A stretch of DNA of 64,000 nt, taken from contig NZ_CP116805.1 of NCBI RefSeq assembly GCF_028463845.1, forward strand, positions 1,922,001 through 1,986,000, written 5' to 3'. The notes below the pieces were generated by a model. It ran no database searches. It was not told where the DNA came from and saw only the letters and a program-made list of their open reading frames with translations. Source of the stretch: Gimibacter soli. GTDB taxonomy: Bacteria > Pseudomonadota > Alphaproteobacteria > Sphingomonadales > Kordiimonadaceae. This document shows positions 43,796 to 53,668 of the stretch, piece by piece. How positions within the stretch are numbered: the stretch's first letter is position 1; each line of letters starts with the position of its first letter. The position numbers and the translations under genes are program-made.

Positions 43796-44209
43796 CTAAG
43801 TGATCTTCCCCATCAGCCAAATCAGATTGGCTGCGATGAATGCAACGGTGAAGCTGAAGGCTATGCTTGGCCACAGGCTTGTCAGCTGCCATGAAGCGAA
43901 AAGATAGGGAAGGGCAAGTGTGCTAGCAGAGAATATTAGCGCGACGATCGCGGCTGCCAAAATGAACCATATCCAATGAAGGCCCGCGGACAATGGGAAT
44001 GCGTGCAATATTCTGACGCCTGTTACCAGGCCGATAAAAATCAGAACGGTCAATCGAACAGTTTCTTGGATGGAGGATGCCTCCCCAAAGAAGTTCTGCC
44101 AAAGAAGCCATGCGATTGGCGCAAGAAAAATAGTGTGCAGCAGCGCTGCACCGATAGTGAAACGCCATGAAGGCTTGTTGCTGCGTTCTTCGTTGTCCGA
44201 CGATATCAT
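43796..44209 (-). CDS. Hypothetical four-span membrane protein
   Basis: A 137-residue protein I do not recognise. A short polar N-terminus precedes four hydrophobic segments at about residues 17-37, 50-68, 78-100 and 107-132. Base composition is visibly more AT-rich than its neighbours, hinting at a different history. The ATG at 44209 is chosen; a GTG at 44215 with GGGGG upstream is possible. It is divergent from recA and shares with it an intergenic region carrying two LexA-like sites, so it may also respond to DNA damage. Confidence 0.6.
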   Translation of the reverse strand: MISSDNEERSNKPSWRFTIGAALLHTIFLAPIAWLLWQNFFGEASSIQETVRLTVLIFIGLVTGVRILHAFPLSAGLHWIWFILAAAIVALIFSASTLALPYLFASWQLTSLWPSIAFSFTVAFIAANLIWLMGKIT

Positions 44210-44291
44210 CGTCACCCCCGGTAGGCCGAAACGATGGTTAAATTCTTTCTATGATTGATCAAAGTGTCAATTGGGCTGCGTGAGCAGGTTG

Positions 44292-44306
44292 GTACAAAAA
44301 CAGAAC
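44292..44306. promoter_or_regulatory. LexA-like site upstream of recA (distal)
   Basis: GTAC-N7-GAAC, one mismatch from the alphaproteobacterial LexA box GAAC-N7-GAAC. It lies 83 bases before the recA start, between the divergent genes. Confidence 0.45.
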
Positions 44307-44325
44307 AAACAATATTGCGCCATGG

Positions 44326-44340
44326 GAACAAACATGGTAC
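44326..44340. promoter_or_regulatory. LexA-like site upstream of recA (proximal)
   Basis: GAAC-N7-GTAC, again one mismatch from GAAC-N7-GAAC and a mirror of the distal site. It lies 49 bases before the recA start. recA is expected to be in the SOS regulon, which supports the assignment. Confidence 0.5.
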
Positions 44341-44388
44341 GAATGCCGCATTGCAAGCATATCCAGCCTGTGGAATAAGGGGGCTCTC

Positions 44389-45471
44389 ATGGCAATGCCG
44401 GAACTGCAACTCGTTAAAGGAAACTCAGTGGATAAGTCCAAAGCGCTAGAAGCCGCCCTCAGCCAGATCGACCGTGCGTTCGGCAAGGGTTCTGTGATGA
44501 AACTCGGCCAGAAGGGAACGGCCATCGAGATCGAATCGATCTCCACCGGTTCTCTCGGCCTTGATATCGCGCTTGGGATTGGCGGCCTGCCCAAAGGCCG
44601 TATCGTTGAGATTTACGGCCCGGAAAGCTCGGGTAAAACGACGCTCGCGCTGCATGCCGTGGCGGAATGCCAGAAGAAGGGCGGCACCGCTGCTTTTGTT
44701 GATGCCGAGCATGCCCTTGATCCCGTTTATGCCCGTAAGCTGGGCGTGGACCTGAACGAACTGCTCGTCAGCCAGCCGGACACCGGCGAACAGGCGCTGG
44801 AAATTGCCGATACGCTCGTTCGTTCGGGCGCTGTCGATATCCTCGTCGTTGACTCGGTCGCAGCCCTTACGCCACGCGCCGAACTTGAAGGCGAGATGGG
44901 CGACAGCCACGTGGGCCTGCAAGCCCGCCTGATGAGCCAGGCGCTGAGGAAGCTCACTGCTTCGATCTCGCGCTCGAATGCGATTGTTATCTTCATCAAC
45001 CAGATCCGCATGAAGATCGGTGTGATGTATGGCAGCCCGGAAACCACCACGGGCGGTAACGCGCTCAAATTCTATGCGTCGGTTCGTCTCGATATCCGCC
45101 GCGTCGGCCAGATCAAGGACAAGGAAGATATCGTCGGCAACACGACCCGCGTGAAAGTGGTGAAGAACAAGGTTGCCCCGCCGTTCAAACAGGTTGAGTT
45201 CGATATCATGTACGGCGAAGGCGTTTCCAAGAACGGCGAAATCCTCGATCTTGGCGTCAAGGCCGGTGTCGTCGAGAAATCGGGTTCCTGGTACAGCTAT
45301 TCCAGCCAGCGCATCGGGCAGGGCCGCGAGAATGCCAAGAAATTCCTCGCCGACAATCCGGATGTGGCTGCCGATATCGAGCGGGTGATCCGCCAGAATT
45401 CCGGCACCATGAACGAAGCGATGCTGACCTCGCCGGATGATGAAGACGGCGGCGACTATAGCGACGAATAA
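44389..45471 (+). CDS. recA: Recombinase RecA
   Basis: A 360-residue strand-exchange ATPase and LexA coprotease. Walker A GPESSGKT is at residues 77-84; the mobile loop and L2 DNA-binding loop ([29 protein letters not shown]) are intact. The C-terminus is acidic ([11 protein letters not shown]), the regulatory tail. The ATG at 44389 has AAGGGGG upstream. LexA-like sites precede it and a strong terminator follows. The window also holds a perfect-LexA-box gene at 61443-61604. Confidence 0.98.
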   Translation: MAMPELQLVKGNSVDKSKALEAALSQIDRAFGKGSVMKLGQKGTAIEIESISTGSLGLDIALGIGGLPKGRIVEIYGPESSGKTTLALHAVAECQKKGGTAAFVDAEHALDPVYARKLGVDLNELLVSQPDTGEQALEIADTLVRSGAVDILVVDSVAALTPRAELEGEMGDSHVGLQARLMSQALRKLTASISRSNAIVIFINQIRMKIGVMYGSPETTTGGNALKFYASVRLDIRRVGQIKDKEDIVGNTTRVKVVKNKVAPPFKQVEFDIMYGEGVSKNGEILDLGVKAGVVEKSGSWYSYSSQRIGQGRENAKKFLADNPDVAADIERVIRQNSGTMNEAMLTSPDDEDGGDYSDE

Positions 45472-45520
45472 AAGCCTGGCCCGAAGGGCACGGCAGCAGG
45501 ATCAAGGGAAGGGCCGTCCG

Positions 45521-45545
45521 GCAGCGGGCGGCCCGCTGCTTTTTG
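45521..45545 (+). terminator. Terminator of recA
   Basis: Perfect 8-base arms (GCAGCGGG and CCCGCTGC) with a 3-base loop and TTTTT. Confidence 0.9.
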
Positions 45546-45659
45546 CGCGTTTCGCCCACGGGGCATGCTGGACACGGGCGCCCATGCCCGCTAAATAGGC
45601 GCTCTTGGTGTACCCATCATGGGTATGGTGCCACGAACGCTAGTGACAGGAACGGCTTC

Positions 45660-48308
45660 ATGACCGGTGTTAACGACATTCGCAAAGGGTTTCTCGACTA
45701 TTTCGGCAAGGCTGACCATACGGTCGTCGCCTCCGCGCCGCTGGTGCCGATCAACGACCCGACGCTGATGTTCACGAACGCCGGGATGGTGCCTTTCAAG
45801 AATGTCTTCACGGGTGCCGAAGTCCGCGATTACAAGCGCGCGGCATCCAGCCAGAAATGCGTTCGCGCCGGCGGCAAGCATAACGACCTCGATAACGTCG
45901 GCTACACCGCCCGCCACCACACCTTTTTCGAAATGCTCGGCAACTTCTCGTTCGGCGACTATTTCAAGGACGGCGCCATCGAACATGCCTGGAACCTGAT
46001 CACCAAGGATTTCGGCATCGATGCCGACCGCCTTTGCGTCACCGTTTATCACGAGGACGAAGAAGCTGCCGGTCTCTGGCGCAAGATCGCCGGCCTGCCG
46101 GACGACCGCATCATCCGCATCGCGACAAGCGATAACTTCTGGTCGATGGGCGATACCGGCCCGTGTGGCCCGTGCTCGGAAATCTTCTATGACCACGGCG
46201 ACCATATCTGGGGTGGCCGTCCGGGAACGCCCGAGGAAGACGGCGACCGTTTCGTCGAAATCTGGAACCTCGTCTTCATGCAGTATGAGCAGCTGGCCTC
46301 CGGCGAGCGCATCAACCTGCCGAAGCCGTCGATCGATACCGGCATGGGGCTGGAGCGTATCTCCGCCGTGATGCAGGGCGTGCACGATAACTATGATATC
46401 GACCTTTTCCGCCGCCTGATTGCGGCGTCCGTTGATGCAACGGGCGCGAAAGAGGTGAAGGAAACCCGCGCCTCGCACCGCGTGATTGCCGATCACATGC
46501 GCGCCATGTCCTTCCTGATCGCGGACGGCGTGCTGCCGTCGAACGAAGGCCGTGGCTATGTCCTGCGCCGGATCATGCGCCGCGCCATGCGCCACGCCCA
46601 TATGCTGGGCGCGAAGGACCTCGTGATGCACAAGATCGCCCCCACGCTGGTGGCTGAAATGGGGGCGGCGTTCCCCGAGCTCGTGCGCGCCGAAAAGCTC
46701 ATTCAGGAAACCCTGAAGCTTGAGGAATCGCGTTTCCGCGCCATGCTCGAAAAAGGCATTCGTCTTCTCGATGACGAAGTCTCGAAACTTGCGTCGGGTG
46801 CTGCCCTGCCGGGTGATGTGGCCTTCAAGCTTTACGATACATACGGCTTCCCGCTGGACCTGACGCAGGATGCCCTGCGCGAACAGGACCGCACGGTTGA
46901 CGTGGCTGGCTTCAACGAGGCCATGGACCGCCAGCGGGCGCAGGCGCGCGCCGCCTGGGCGGGCTCTGGCGACACGGCCACCGAAAAGGTCTGGTTCGAT
47001 ATCCTCGACCGCGCCGGCGCCACCGAATTCATCGGCTACACGACCGAGCATGCCGAAGGCGCCGTTGTGGCGCTCGTCAAGGACGGCCAGGAAGTCACCG
47101 CTGCCAATGCAGGTGACGAAGTGCTTGTCGTGATGAACCAGACGCCTTTCTACGGCGAATCCGGTGGCCAGATGGGCGACGCCGGTATCATGAAGGCTGG
47201 CAGCACGGCACTGGATGTATCCGACACCGCCAAAATGGTTGGTGCGCTGCATGCTCACCGTGCCACCGTGAAGGCTGGCAACGTTAAGGTCGGCGACAGC
47301 CTTGACCTTGTCGTCGATGGCAACCGCCGCACGCGCCTGCGTGCCAACCACTCTGCCACGCACCTTCTGCACGAAGCCCTGCGCCGCAAGCTCGGCGAGC
47401 ATGTGACGCAGAAAGGGTCGCTGGTGGCGCCCGAGCGGCTGCGTTTCGATATCTCGCACCCGAAGCCGATTGAAGAGGCCGAGCTGCGCGTCATCGAGCA
47501 GGAAGTGAATGCCCTCATTCGCGGCAATGCCGATGTGGAAACCCGCCTCCTTTCCTATGACGATGCCATTGAAGCCGGCGCCATGGCGCTGTTCGGCGAG
47601 AAATATGGCGACGAGGTCCGTGTCGTTTCGATGGGCGACGAGCTGAAAAGCAGCCGTCCGCATTTCTCGGTGGAACTTTGCGGCGGCACGCACGTGCGCC
47701 GGCTGGGCGATATCGGGCTTTTCGTGATCGTTTCCGAAGGCGGTGTTTCTGCCGGCGTGCGCCGGATCGAGGCACTGACGGGCGAAGCCGCCCTCAATCA
47801 CCTGCTGGCCCAGCAGACGCTTCTGAAGGAAGCCGCCGGTACACTGAAAACCAAAGCCGAAGAATTGCCGGAGCGCGTTGCAGCCCTTGTGGCCGAGAAG
47901 CGCACGCTGGAGCGTGATCTGGCCGATGCCCGGAAGAAAGCTGCCCTTGGTGGTGGTGCGTCGAGCGGCCCGGTAGCGAAGGATGTGAACGGCGTCAAGT
48001 TCCTCGGCAGCGTGCTTGAAGGCGTCAGCGCCAAGGACCTGCGCGGCCTTGTAGACGAAGCCAAGGGCCAGGTGGGCTCGGGTGTCGTGGCCTACGCTGT
48101 GAATGCCGATGGCAAGGCCGCTATCGCGGTCGGCGTGACGGCGGACCTGACGGATAAGGTGAGCGCGGTTGACCTCGTGCGCGCAGCCACAGCAGCCGTT
48201 GGCGGGCAGGGTGGCGGCGGCCGCCCGGACATGGCGCAGGCCGGTGGCCCGGATGGCGGCAAGGTCGCTGATGCCATTGCGGCAATCGAAGCTGCGCTCG
48301 CTGGTTGA
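45660..48308 (+). CDS. alaS: Alanine-tRNA ligase
   Basis: An 882-residue class II synthetase that charges tRNA-Ala and edits Ser/Gly mischarging. The catalytic core starts [27 protein letters not shown] and includes [11 protein letters not shown] and [18 protein letters not shown]. The editing domain carries [12 protein letters not shown] and the [13 protein letters not shown] zinc motif. A glycine-rich C-Ala domain ends [13 protein letters not shown]. The ATG at 45660 has AGGA upstream; longer frames reach back to the recA terminator and are not credible. Confidence 0.98.
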   Translation: MTGVNDIRKGFLDYFGKADHTVVASAPLVPINDPTLMFTNAGMVPFKNVFTGAEVRDYKRAASSQKCVRAGGKHNDLDNVGYTARHHTFFEMLGNFSFGDYFKDGAIEHAWNLITKDFGIDADRLCVTVYHEDEEAAGLWRKIAGLPDDRIIRIATSDNFWSMGDTGPCGPCSEIFYDHGDHIWGGRPGTPEEDGDRFVEIWNLVFMQYEQLASGERINLPKPSIDTGMGLERISAVMQGVHDNYDIDLFRRLIAASVDATGAKEVKETRASHRVIADHMRAMSFLIADGVLPSNEGRGYVLRRIMRRAMRHAHMLGAKDLVMHKIAPTLVAEMGAAFPELVRAEKLIQETLKLEESRFRAMLEKGIRLLDDEVSKLASGAALPGDVAFKLYDTYGFPLDLTQDALREQDRTVDVAGFNEAMDRQRAQARAAWAGSGDTATEKVWFDILDRAGATEFIGYTTEHAEGAVVALVKDGQEVTAANAGDEVLVVMNQTPFYGESGGQMGDAGIMKAGSTALDVSDTAKMVGALHAHRATVKAGNVKVGDSLDLVVDGNRRTRLRANHSATHLLHEALRRKLGEHVTQKGSLVAPERLRFDISHPKPIEEAELRVIEQEVNALIRGNADVETRLLSYDDAIEAGAMALFGEKYGDEVRVVSMGDELKSSRPHFSVELCGGTHVRRLGDIGLFVIVSEGGVSAGVRRIEALTGEAALNHLLAQQTLLKEAAGTLKTKAEELPERVAALVAEKRTLERDLADARKKAALGGGASSGPVAKDVNGVKFLGSVLEGVSAKDLRGLVDEAKGQVGSGVVAYAVNADGKAAIAVGVTADLTDKVSAVDLVRAATAAVGGQGGGGRPDMAQAGGPDGGKVADAIAAIEAALAG

Positions 48309-48338
48309 GACCTTGAGTATAAATCAAATCAAGATGAT

Positions 48339-48370
48339 AGGGGTGGCGGTGACGCTGCCCCTTTTCATTT
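48339..48370 (+). terminator. Terminator of alaS
   Basis: Ten-base arms (AGGGGTGGCG and CGCTGCCCCT, two G-U pairs) with a GTGA loop, then TTTCATTT. Confidence 0.85.
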
Positions 48371-48388
48371 GAAAATATTGTTTCATAT

Positions 48389-48421
48389 GCAATCACTCGT
48401 TGACTAAGACGAGTGGATTGC
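48389..48421. repeat. Inverted repeat upstream of the TorT-like gene
   Basis: Arms GCAATCACTCGT and ACGAGTGGATTGC pair over 12 bases with one bulge, around an 8-base loop. No T-run follows. It lies 41 bases before the gene start, so an operator or leader hairpin is likely. Confidence 0.5.
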
Positions 48422-48462
48422 GCAGTCTTCTCGCGTGTTTATGAGTATTGCGGGGGCAAGAT

Positions 48463-49491
48463 GTGAAGCGCATTGGCTTTGGAACGCTTGTGCTGGCGTT
48501 GGGATTAATAATGCCGGCAGTGAAGGCTGAGGCTCGTCTTGAACTTGACGGGCTGAGAGTTCAGACCTTCCAGAGCGACAATCCGGAACAGGCGGAACGT
48601 ACTGTTCGCTTCGAAGGCCCCGAGGCCGCAAGCAAGCCCTGGCGAATTTGCGCCGTTCTTCCGAATGTCAGCGACAGCTACTGGGACTGGGTCGTGGATG
48701 GCCTGCGTCAGGAAGCAGCTGCCCTTGGCGTGAGGGTCGCTGTTTTCGAGGCGAGCGGCTATGACGCTTCGGGCCTCGAGCAGCAACGGCGTCTTCTGAT
48801 GTCCCGCTGTGTGGGCGGCAAGTATGATGCGATCCTCATCGCCGCCATCGAAGACGGTGGCCTGAATGAGCCATTGGCAGCTGCCCGCACCGCCGGTATC
48901 CCGGTTATCGACCTGATCAACGGCTATGACGACACCAAAGTTTCAGCGCATGCCATGGTCGACTTTTGGCATCTCGGCAGTCTGGCCGCCAAGATGACGC
49001 GTGATATGGCTGCCAAGGGTGCTGTGGGGGCGAAGGGCAAAGCGCGGGTCCTGTGGGTGCCCGGGCCGGAAATGGCCAACTGGGTGCAATGCGGGCACAA
49101 GGGCTTTACCGAAACGCTGGCAGACGTGCCGGGGATCGAGGTCATCTCGCTGTATGGCCCGCCGTTCGAACGTGTACAGGCGCAGCTCATCCGCGACGCA
49201 TGGGACAAACACGGCCCCTTCGATATGGTGGTTGGCACGGCGCCGACTGCGGCTGCCGCCGTTTCCCTGCGGGCATCGGGCATGCTACCCCACGGCATGC
49301 CGGTCCTTTCCTACTATGCCACGCCGACAGTGATGGACCTGTTCGCGCGGGGCAAGTTGATGGCGGTTGGCACCGATGAGCCCGTGGTGCAGGCGCGGAT
49401 CGGGGTATCGCTGGCTGTCATGTTGCTGGAGGGCATGCCGGTGCCGCGGGTCGTTGGCCCCATTCCCCGCATGGTCCATCATTCGGACTAG
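48463..49491 (+). CDS. TorT-like periplasmic ligand-binding protein
   Basis: A 342-residue periplasmic type I binding protein, the same length as E. coli TorT. A signal peptide (LVLALGLIMPAVKAEA) is followed by WRICAVLPNVSDSYWDWVVDGLRQEAAALGV. This parallels TorT's WKLCALYPSLKDSYWLSLNYGMQEAARRYGV, which I recall from E. coli. TorT presents trimethylamine N-oxide to the sensor kinase TorS. No torS, torR or reductase gene lies in the window. The GTG start at 48463 with GGGGG upstream is preferred; a TTG at 48448 is possible. It may sense another ligand. Confidence 0.78.
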   Translation: MKRIGFGTLVLALGLIMPAVKAEARLELDGLRVQTFQSDNPEQAERTVRFEGPEAASKPWRICAVLPNVSDSYWDWVVDGLRQEAAALGVRVAVFEASGYDASGLEQQRRLLMSRCVGGKYDAILIAAIEDGGLNEPLAAARTAGIPVIDLINGYDDTKVSAHAMVDFWHLGSLAAKMTRDMAAKGAVGAKGKARVLWVPGPEMANWVQCGHKGFTETLADVPGIEVISLYGPPFERVQAQLIRDAWDKHGPFDMVVGTAPTAAAAVSLRASGMLPHGMPVLSYYATPTVMDLFARGKLMAVGTDEPVVQARIGVSLAVMLLEGMPVPRVVGPIPRMVHHSD

Positions 49492-49501
49492 TGGCCGGCC
49501 T

Positions 49502-49945
49502 TTATTCCTCGACGAGGGTCCATGCCCAGCTGGTGGCATCCGCACCATCAGCCTTGGAGATGGTGGCGGTGAGGCGATTGCCGTCCCGCACATAGCTGAT
49601 TTTCTGCGGATAGTCGTGATCCGGCTTCAGGAACACGGCGCTGCTGGCGCTATGTTCCACCAGCGGGAAGGCGACCGGTGTGCCGCCGCCCGGCTGGGCG
49701 ATATAGGCGGCGTCCGGCCCCGTCGTGATCCGGATGAATTCAAAATTCCCCGTCTTGCCGTCCTTGAGGCTGCGGTTGACCGCGAAATAGACGCCGCCTT
49801 CGCCGTTCGTCCACATTTCCTCGCTCACCTTGCTGCCTTGCTCGCTGCGCCAATGGCCGGTCAGCCAGTCGAAATCGCCGGCATGGGCTGAGGGACAGGC
49901 GAGGAAGGCGATGGCGGCATAAGCAAGCAGACGAGGACGAGGCAT
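49502..49945 (-). CDS. Secreted DUF6265-like protein
   Basis: A 147-residue protein with a signal peptide (LLAYAAIAFLACPSAHA). The mature part has the pattern FDWLTGHWRSEQGSKVSEEMWTNGEGGVYFAVNRS, then FEFIRITTGPDAAYIAQPGG and FLKPDHDYPQKISYVRDGNRLTATI. These match a widespread family of small beta-barrel proteins of unknown function (DUF6265, lipocalin-like). It converges with the TorT-like gene, 10 bases between stops. No function can be assigned. Confidence 0.7.
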   Translation of the reverse strand: MPRPRLLAYAAIAFLACPSAHAGDFDWLTGHWRSEQGSKVSEEMWTNGEGGVYFAVNRSLKDGKTGNFEFIRITTGPDAAYIAQPGGGTPVAFPLVEHSASSAVFLKPDHDYPQKISYVRDGNRLTATISKADGADATSWAWTLVEE

Positions 49946-49993
49946 GGCAGGGCTCCGTGGTGGCTGGGTGCGATGATCATACCCTTAAAGAGA

Positions 49994-50021
49994 AAAGGCC
50001 GCACCATCCGGCACGGCCTTT
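49994..50021 (-). terminator. Terminator of icd
   Basis: Outer 8-base arms AAAGGCCG and CGGCCTTT enclose a partly paired interior. On the minus strand the hairpin is followed by TCTCTTT. It starts 25 bases after the icd stop. Confidence 0.75.
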
Positions 50022-50046
50022 CCTGAATTCTGCGCTGAAACGTGGC

Positions 50047-51261
50047 TTAGCCGAGCTTGGCTTTCAGGTTCTGGTCGATCTTGTCGAAGAACTGGCCGGT
50101 GGTCATCCAGCTCTGGTTCGGGCCGATCAGCAGTGCAAGGTCTTTGGTCATGCTGCCGCGTTCAACGGTTTCAACGCAAACCTGCTCAAGCGTTTCAGCG
50201 AAGGCCGATACTTCCGGCGTGCCATCGAGCATGCCGCGATACTTGAGGCCTCGCGTCCAAGCGAAGATCGAGGCGATCGGGTTCGTCGAGGTTTCCTTGC
50301 CCTGTTGGTGGTGACGATAGTGACGGGTCACCGTGCCGTGGGCGGCTTCGGCTTCGATGGTTTTGCCATCGGGCGTCATCAGAACCGAGGTCATCAGGCC
50401 GAGCGAGCCGAAGCCCTGTGCCACTGTGTCAGACTGCACGTCGCCGTCGTAGTTTTTACAGGCCCAGACGAAGCCGCCAGCCCACTTGAGGGCGCTTGCG
50501 ACCATGTCGTCGATCAGGCGGTGTTCGTAGGTGATGCCGGCGTCCTTGAACTTGTCTTTGAACTCGGTCTCGAACACTTCCATGAACAGGTCCTTGAAGC
50601 GACCGTCATAGGCCTTGAGGATCGTGTTCTTGGTGGAAAGGTAAACCGGCCATTTGCGGTCAAGGCCATAGTTCATGCTGGCGCGGGCGAAATCCATGAT
50701 CGAATCGTCAAGGTTATACATGCCCATGGCCACGCCGGAGCTCGGGAAATTGAACACTTCGTGCTCGATGGCTTCGCCGCCGTCCTCGGGCTCGAAACGC
50801 ATGGTGAGCTTGCCCTTGCCGGGTACTTTGAAGTCGGTCGCGCGGTACTGGTCGCCAAACGCATGGCGGCCGATTACGATCGGCTTGGTCCAGCCCGGCA
50901 CAAGGCGCGGTACGTTCTTGATGATGATCGGCTCGCGGAACACCGTACCGCCCAGAATGTTGCGGATGGTGCCGTTGGGGCTTTTCCACATTTTCTTGAG
51001 GCCGAATTCCTCAACGCGCTGCTCATCAGGGGTGATGGTCGCGCACTTCACGCCCACGCCATGTTCCTTGATGGCATTGGCGGCATCGATGGTGATCTGG
51101 TCGTTGGTTTCGTCGCGCTTTTCGATCGAGAGATCGTAATAGAGGAGTTCCACATCGAGATAGGGCTGCACAAGGCGCTCACGGATCCATTGCCAGATGA
51201 TCCGGGTCATCTCGTCGCCGTCAACCTCGACGATAGGATTTTTGACTTTAATCTTGCTCAT
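50047..51261 (-). CDS. icd: NADP-dependent isocitrate dehydrogenase (eukaryote-like type)
   Basis: A 404-residue dimeric TCA-cycle enzyme. It belongs to the subfamily shared with human IDH1/IDH2: start [68 protein letters not shown], and [17 protein letters not shown] with [19 protein letters not shown] provides substrate contacts and the metal-binding aspartates follow. This type is usual in alphaproteobacteria. It is a single gene with its own terminator. Confidence 0.97.
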   Translation of the reverse strand: MSKIKVKNPIVEVDGDEMTRIIWQWIRERLVQPYLDVELLYYDLSIEKRDETNDQITIDAANAIKEHGVGVKCATITPDEQRVEEFGLKKMWKSPNGTIRNILGGTVFREPIIIKNVPRLVPGWTKPIVIGRHAFGDQYRATDFKVPGKGKLTMRFEPEDGGEAIEHEVFNFPSSGVAMGMYNLDDSIMDFARASMNYGLDRKWPVYLSTKNTILKAYDGRFKDLFMEVFETEFKDKFKDAGITYEHRLIDDMVASALKWAGGFVWACKNYDGDVQSDTVAQGFGSLGLMTSVLMTPDGKTIEAEAAHGTVTRHYRHHQQGKETSTNPIASIFAWTRGLKYRGMLDGTPEVSAFAETLEQVCVETVERGSMTKDLALLIGPNQSWMTTGQFFDKIDQNLKAKLG

Positions 51262-51399
51262 CTTGTCCTCAATTGTTGGCCCGGTAAACGGTGTCAGAAA
51301 CCGGGCAGCGCGTTCGGGCGCAGGGAGGCTGCGCCAATATTGGGCGGCACCCTAGCATCAAGCTTTCGGCGTTTGAAGCCCTTTATGGGCCGGGACTTG

Positions 51400-51990
51400 T
51401 CAGATCAGTTCACTCAGGCCCTCGCCCTCTACCATAGCCACGCTATCAAGGTGGGCAAGCGCTTCTGCAGCCGATGCCGTCACCGTGATCAGGTCGGCGT
51501 GGGCGGGCTTTGCAAAGCCTTCGGTGACGATGCTTCGCACCAGCGTGACGAGTGCATCCCAATAGCCGCCGGAATTGACGAGAACGATGGGTTTGCGGTG
51601 CAGGCCGAGCTGTGCCCAGGTGACGATCTCGAACAGTTCGTCAAGCGTGCCAAGGCCGCCGGGCAGCACGAGAAAAGCGTCGGACCGGTCGAACATCATT
51701 TTTTTGCGTTCATGCATCGACCCGGTGACATGGATTTCAGCAAGGCCCCCTTGCGTGATTTCCACGGCGTCCAGATGGTCGGGGATGATGCCGATCACAC
51801 TGCCGCCGGCGTCCACCGAGGCGCGGGCGACAAGGCCCATCAGGCCGATAGAACCGGCGCCGTAAACGAGATCAAGCCCGCGTTCGGCAAGGCCTTTGCC
51901 AAGCTCGGTTGCTTCGCGCGCATACACCGGATTGGCCCCGGTGCGCGATCCGCAATAAACACACACGGATTTGAGGGGTTGAAGGGTCAT
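51400..51990 (-). CDS. LOG family protein (TIGR00730 type)
   Basis: A 196-residue Rossmann-fold protein related to cytokinin-activating phosphoribohydrolases ('lysine decarboxylase-like' in older annotations). The motifs are VCVYCGSRTGANPVYA, GLDLVYGAGSIGLMGLVARAS, MHERKKMM and the nucleotide-binding PGGLGTLDELFEIVTW. In bacteria it probably hydrolyses nucleoside 5'-monophosphates such as AMP. The ATG at 51990 has GGAGAG upstream; the frame extends further without support. It is divergent from the LysM gene. Confidence 0.9.
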   Translation of the reverse strand: MTLQPLKSVCVYCGSRTGANPVYAREATELGKGLAERGLDLVYGAGSIGLMGLVARASVDAGGSVIGIIPDHLDAVEITQGGLAEIHVTGSMHERKKMMFDRSDAFLVLPGGLGTLDELFEIVTWAQLGLHRKPIVLVNSGGYWDALVTLVRSIVTEGFAKPAHADLITVTASAAEALAHLDSVAMVEGEGLSELI

Positions 51991-52142
51991 ATTCTCTCCA
52001 CAATATAGGGCGACAAGGGCATTATGGCCGTCGATGCTTCTATCTGGCCGCAAGGCCGGAATCGGGCCGCTCTCAGAAACATCTTTCAACATTAGCGGCC
52101 GATTGTTAATGAACAACAAAACTAACAGGCGTTCGACCCATC

Positions 52143-53165
52143 ATGGCTTTTGAAACAGAAAACGACGGATTGCCGCCGAAGGTCAAGCTGGCAGCGATCA
52201 TTGTGATCGTCCTCGCTGTCTCGGCTGTGATCTGGCAATTCACTGCAGGCAATGGCACCCCGGCTCCGACCGGCCCCGTTGTCCCCGGCGCCAAGGAACA
52301 GCCGGTTGCCGAAGCACCGCAAAAGCCGGCGTTCGATCTGGTGCGGATCGCGCGTGGTGGCACAGGCGTTATCGCCGGTCGCGTGGCGCCCAATGCCCAT
52401 GTCACGCTTTATGCCAATGATGTGAAGATTGCCGAAGTGGATGCCGACGCCCAGGGTGAATGGGTGATCGTGCTGGAACAGCCGCTGGAAGCCGGGTCTG
52501 TTTCTCTCAATCTGAAAAGCCATGATCCGGCGACCGGTACGGTGGCCGAAGCCGATGATGTGGTCGTGGTATCTGTCCCTGAGCCCGACGACCGCAGCTT
52601 TGCCGAACGCGACGAAAGCGGTGTTGTTGCCGTTCTCAGCCCCAAATCGGGCGAGGGTGGCAGCCGCCTGTTGCAGAAGCCGGGTACGGCCTCCATTGCC
52701 GAAGTAGGTGACAGCCTTTCGGTGGACGCACTTGACTATGGTGACGGCGGTTCGCCGGTCATCAGTGGCCGCGCCCTGCCGCGCGTTGATGTGCGGGTCT
52801 ATGTTGATGATGAATTCATCGGTGTCACCCGGGTGAAGGATGATGGCACCTGGTCGGTGACCGCAGCCAACACTATTGGTGGCGGCCGGCATACGATCCG
52901 GGTGGACCAGACGATTGGTAAGGATGGCACCGTGCAGCTCAGGATCGAGCAACCGGTGGAAGCTGGCCTGCCGCTTGACCCCCGTCAGGCTGCGGGCGGT
53001 GTGATCGTGCAGCCGGGCAACACGCTGTGGCACATCGCGCGGCAGCTGTATGGCTCCGGTGTGCGCTATACGATGATCTTCAAGGAAAACAGCGAAGTGA
53101 TCCGCGATCCGGATCTCATCTATCCCGGGCAGATGTTCCGCCTGCCGGAAGGGGAACGGGGCTGA
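52143..53165 (+). CDS. Membrane-anchored protein with C-terminal LysM domain
   Basis: A 340-residue envelope protein. One N-terminal span (KLAAIIVIVLAVSAVIWQF, about residues 14-32) anchors it. A proline/alanine linker, two beta-sandwich-like repeats (IAGRVAPNAHVTLYANDVKIAEVDADAQGEW and ISGRALPRVDVRVYVDDEFIGVTRVKDDGTW), and a C-terminal LysM (IVQPGNTLWHIARQLYGSGVRYTMIFKEN through YPGQMFRLP) follow. LysM binds peptidoglycan. The repeated module is a bacterial Ig-like fold. It likely tethers the inner membrane to the wall or supports division. Confidence 0.88.
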   Translation: MAFETENDGLPPKVKLAAIIVIVLAVSAVIWQFTAGNGTPAPTGPVVPGAKEQPVAEAPQKPAFDLVRIARGGTGVIAGRVAPNAHVTLYANDVKIAEVDADAQGEWVIVLEQPLEAGSVSLNLKSHDPATGTVAEADDVVVVSVPEPDDRSFAERDESGVVAVLSPKSGEGGSRLLQKPGTASIAEVGDSLSVDALDYGDGGSPVISGRALPRVDVRVYVDDEFIGVTRVKDDGTWSVTAANTIGGGRHTIRVDQTIGKDGTVQLRIEQPVEAGLPLDPRQAAGGVIVQPGNTLWHIARQLYGSGVRYTMIFKENSEVIRDPDLIYPGQMFRLPEGERG

Positions 53166-53174
53166 GGTGCTGCC

Positions 53175-53585
53175 TCAGTCCAGCGGCTTCAGGTGCGCGC
53201 GCAGCGACCGCAGGTGATTTTCCGATTCGAGCAGGATAAGCGTCAGCGCGCCCATCAGGCTGGCGCCGGCCATATAATCCTCGGTCGTCGTGATGCTCGA
53301 AAATTCAACCATGCCATCGCGGTTCATCCGGTAGGCGCCGTCCACGCCGCGATTGTTGAGGAAAAGCCGCTCAAGCGCGAGGCCGCGCTGCAGTTCGTCC
53401 TCGATGGTGAAATAGACCTGCCCGAGCTTGGCATTCAGCCGGATTTCGCCGCCATTGCCGCCCTTTTTCAGCGAGCGTGCATGGAAGTGAATGCCTTCCC
53501 ACTCGAAATCGATCTCGTCGAAGCGGGCCTCATCAAGGTTTTCAAGATGCCCCTTGGCGCGTTCGAGACTGTCATGCAGTTTCAT
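53175..53585 (-). CDS. Conserved-looking hypothetical protein
   Basis: A 136-residue cytosolic protein that I do not recognise. The predicted pattern is a helix (SLERAKGHLENLDEARF), several strands (FEWEGIHFHARSL, EIRLNAKLGQVYFTIEDE), then two C-terminal helices including an alanine/leucine-rich segment (GASLMGALTLILLESENHLRSLRAHL). Codon use is like the neighbours, so it is probably real. A TTAA-N7-TTAA (CtrA-like) site lies 69 bases before its start. It converges with the LysM gene, 9 bases apart. Confidence 0.65.
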   Translation of the reverse strand: MKLHDSLERAKGHLENLDEARFDEIDFEWEGIHFHARSLKKGGNGGEIRLNAKLGQVYFTIEDELQRGLALERLFLNNRGVDGAYRMNRDGMVEFSSITTTEDYMAGASLMGALTLILLESENHLRSLRAHLKPLD

Positions 53586-53653
53586 AGGTCGAAACTTTCA
53601 CCCGTTTGGGAAACGAAAGGACGGTTCACCCGCAATAGCTTGAAGAAGCTCTT

Positions 53654-53668
53654 TTAAACAAGCGTTAA
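53654..53668. promoter_or_regulatory. CtrA-like site TTAA-N7-TTAA
   Basis: A full match to the spaced TTAA half-sites bound by CtrA in alphaproteobacteria. It lies between the divergent hypothetical gene and psd. The motif is short and AT-rich, so a chance match is possible. Confidence 0.4.

Noticed and set aside
45591-47801. 736-codon open frame on the minus strand
   Set aside because: Antisense to alaS, no domain pattern, GC-driven absence of stops.
49957-52008. 683-codon open frame on the plus strand
   Set aside because: Antisense to icd and the LOG-family gene, both of which are well supported.
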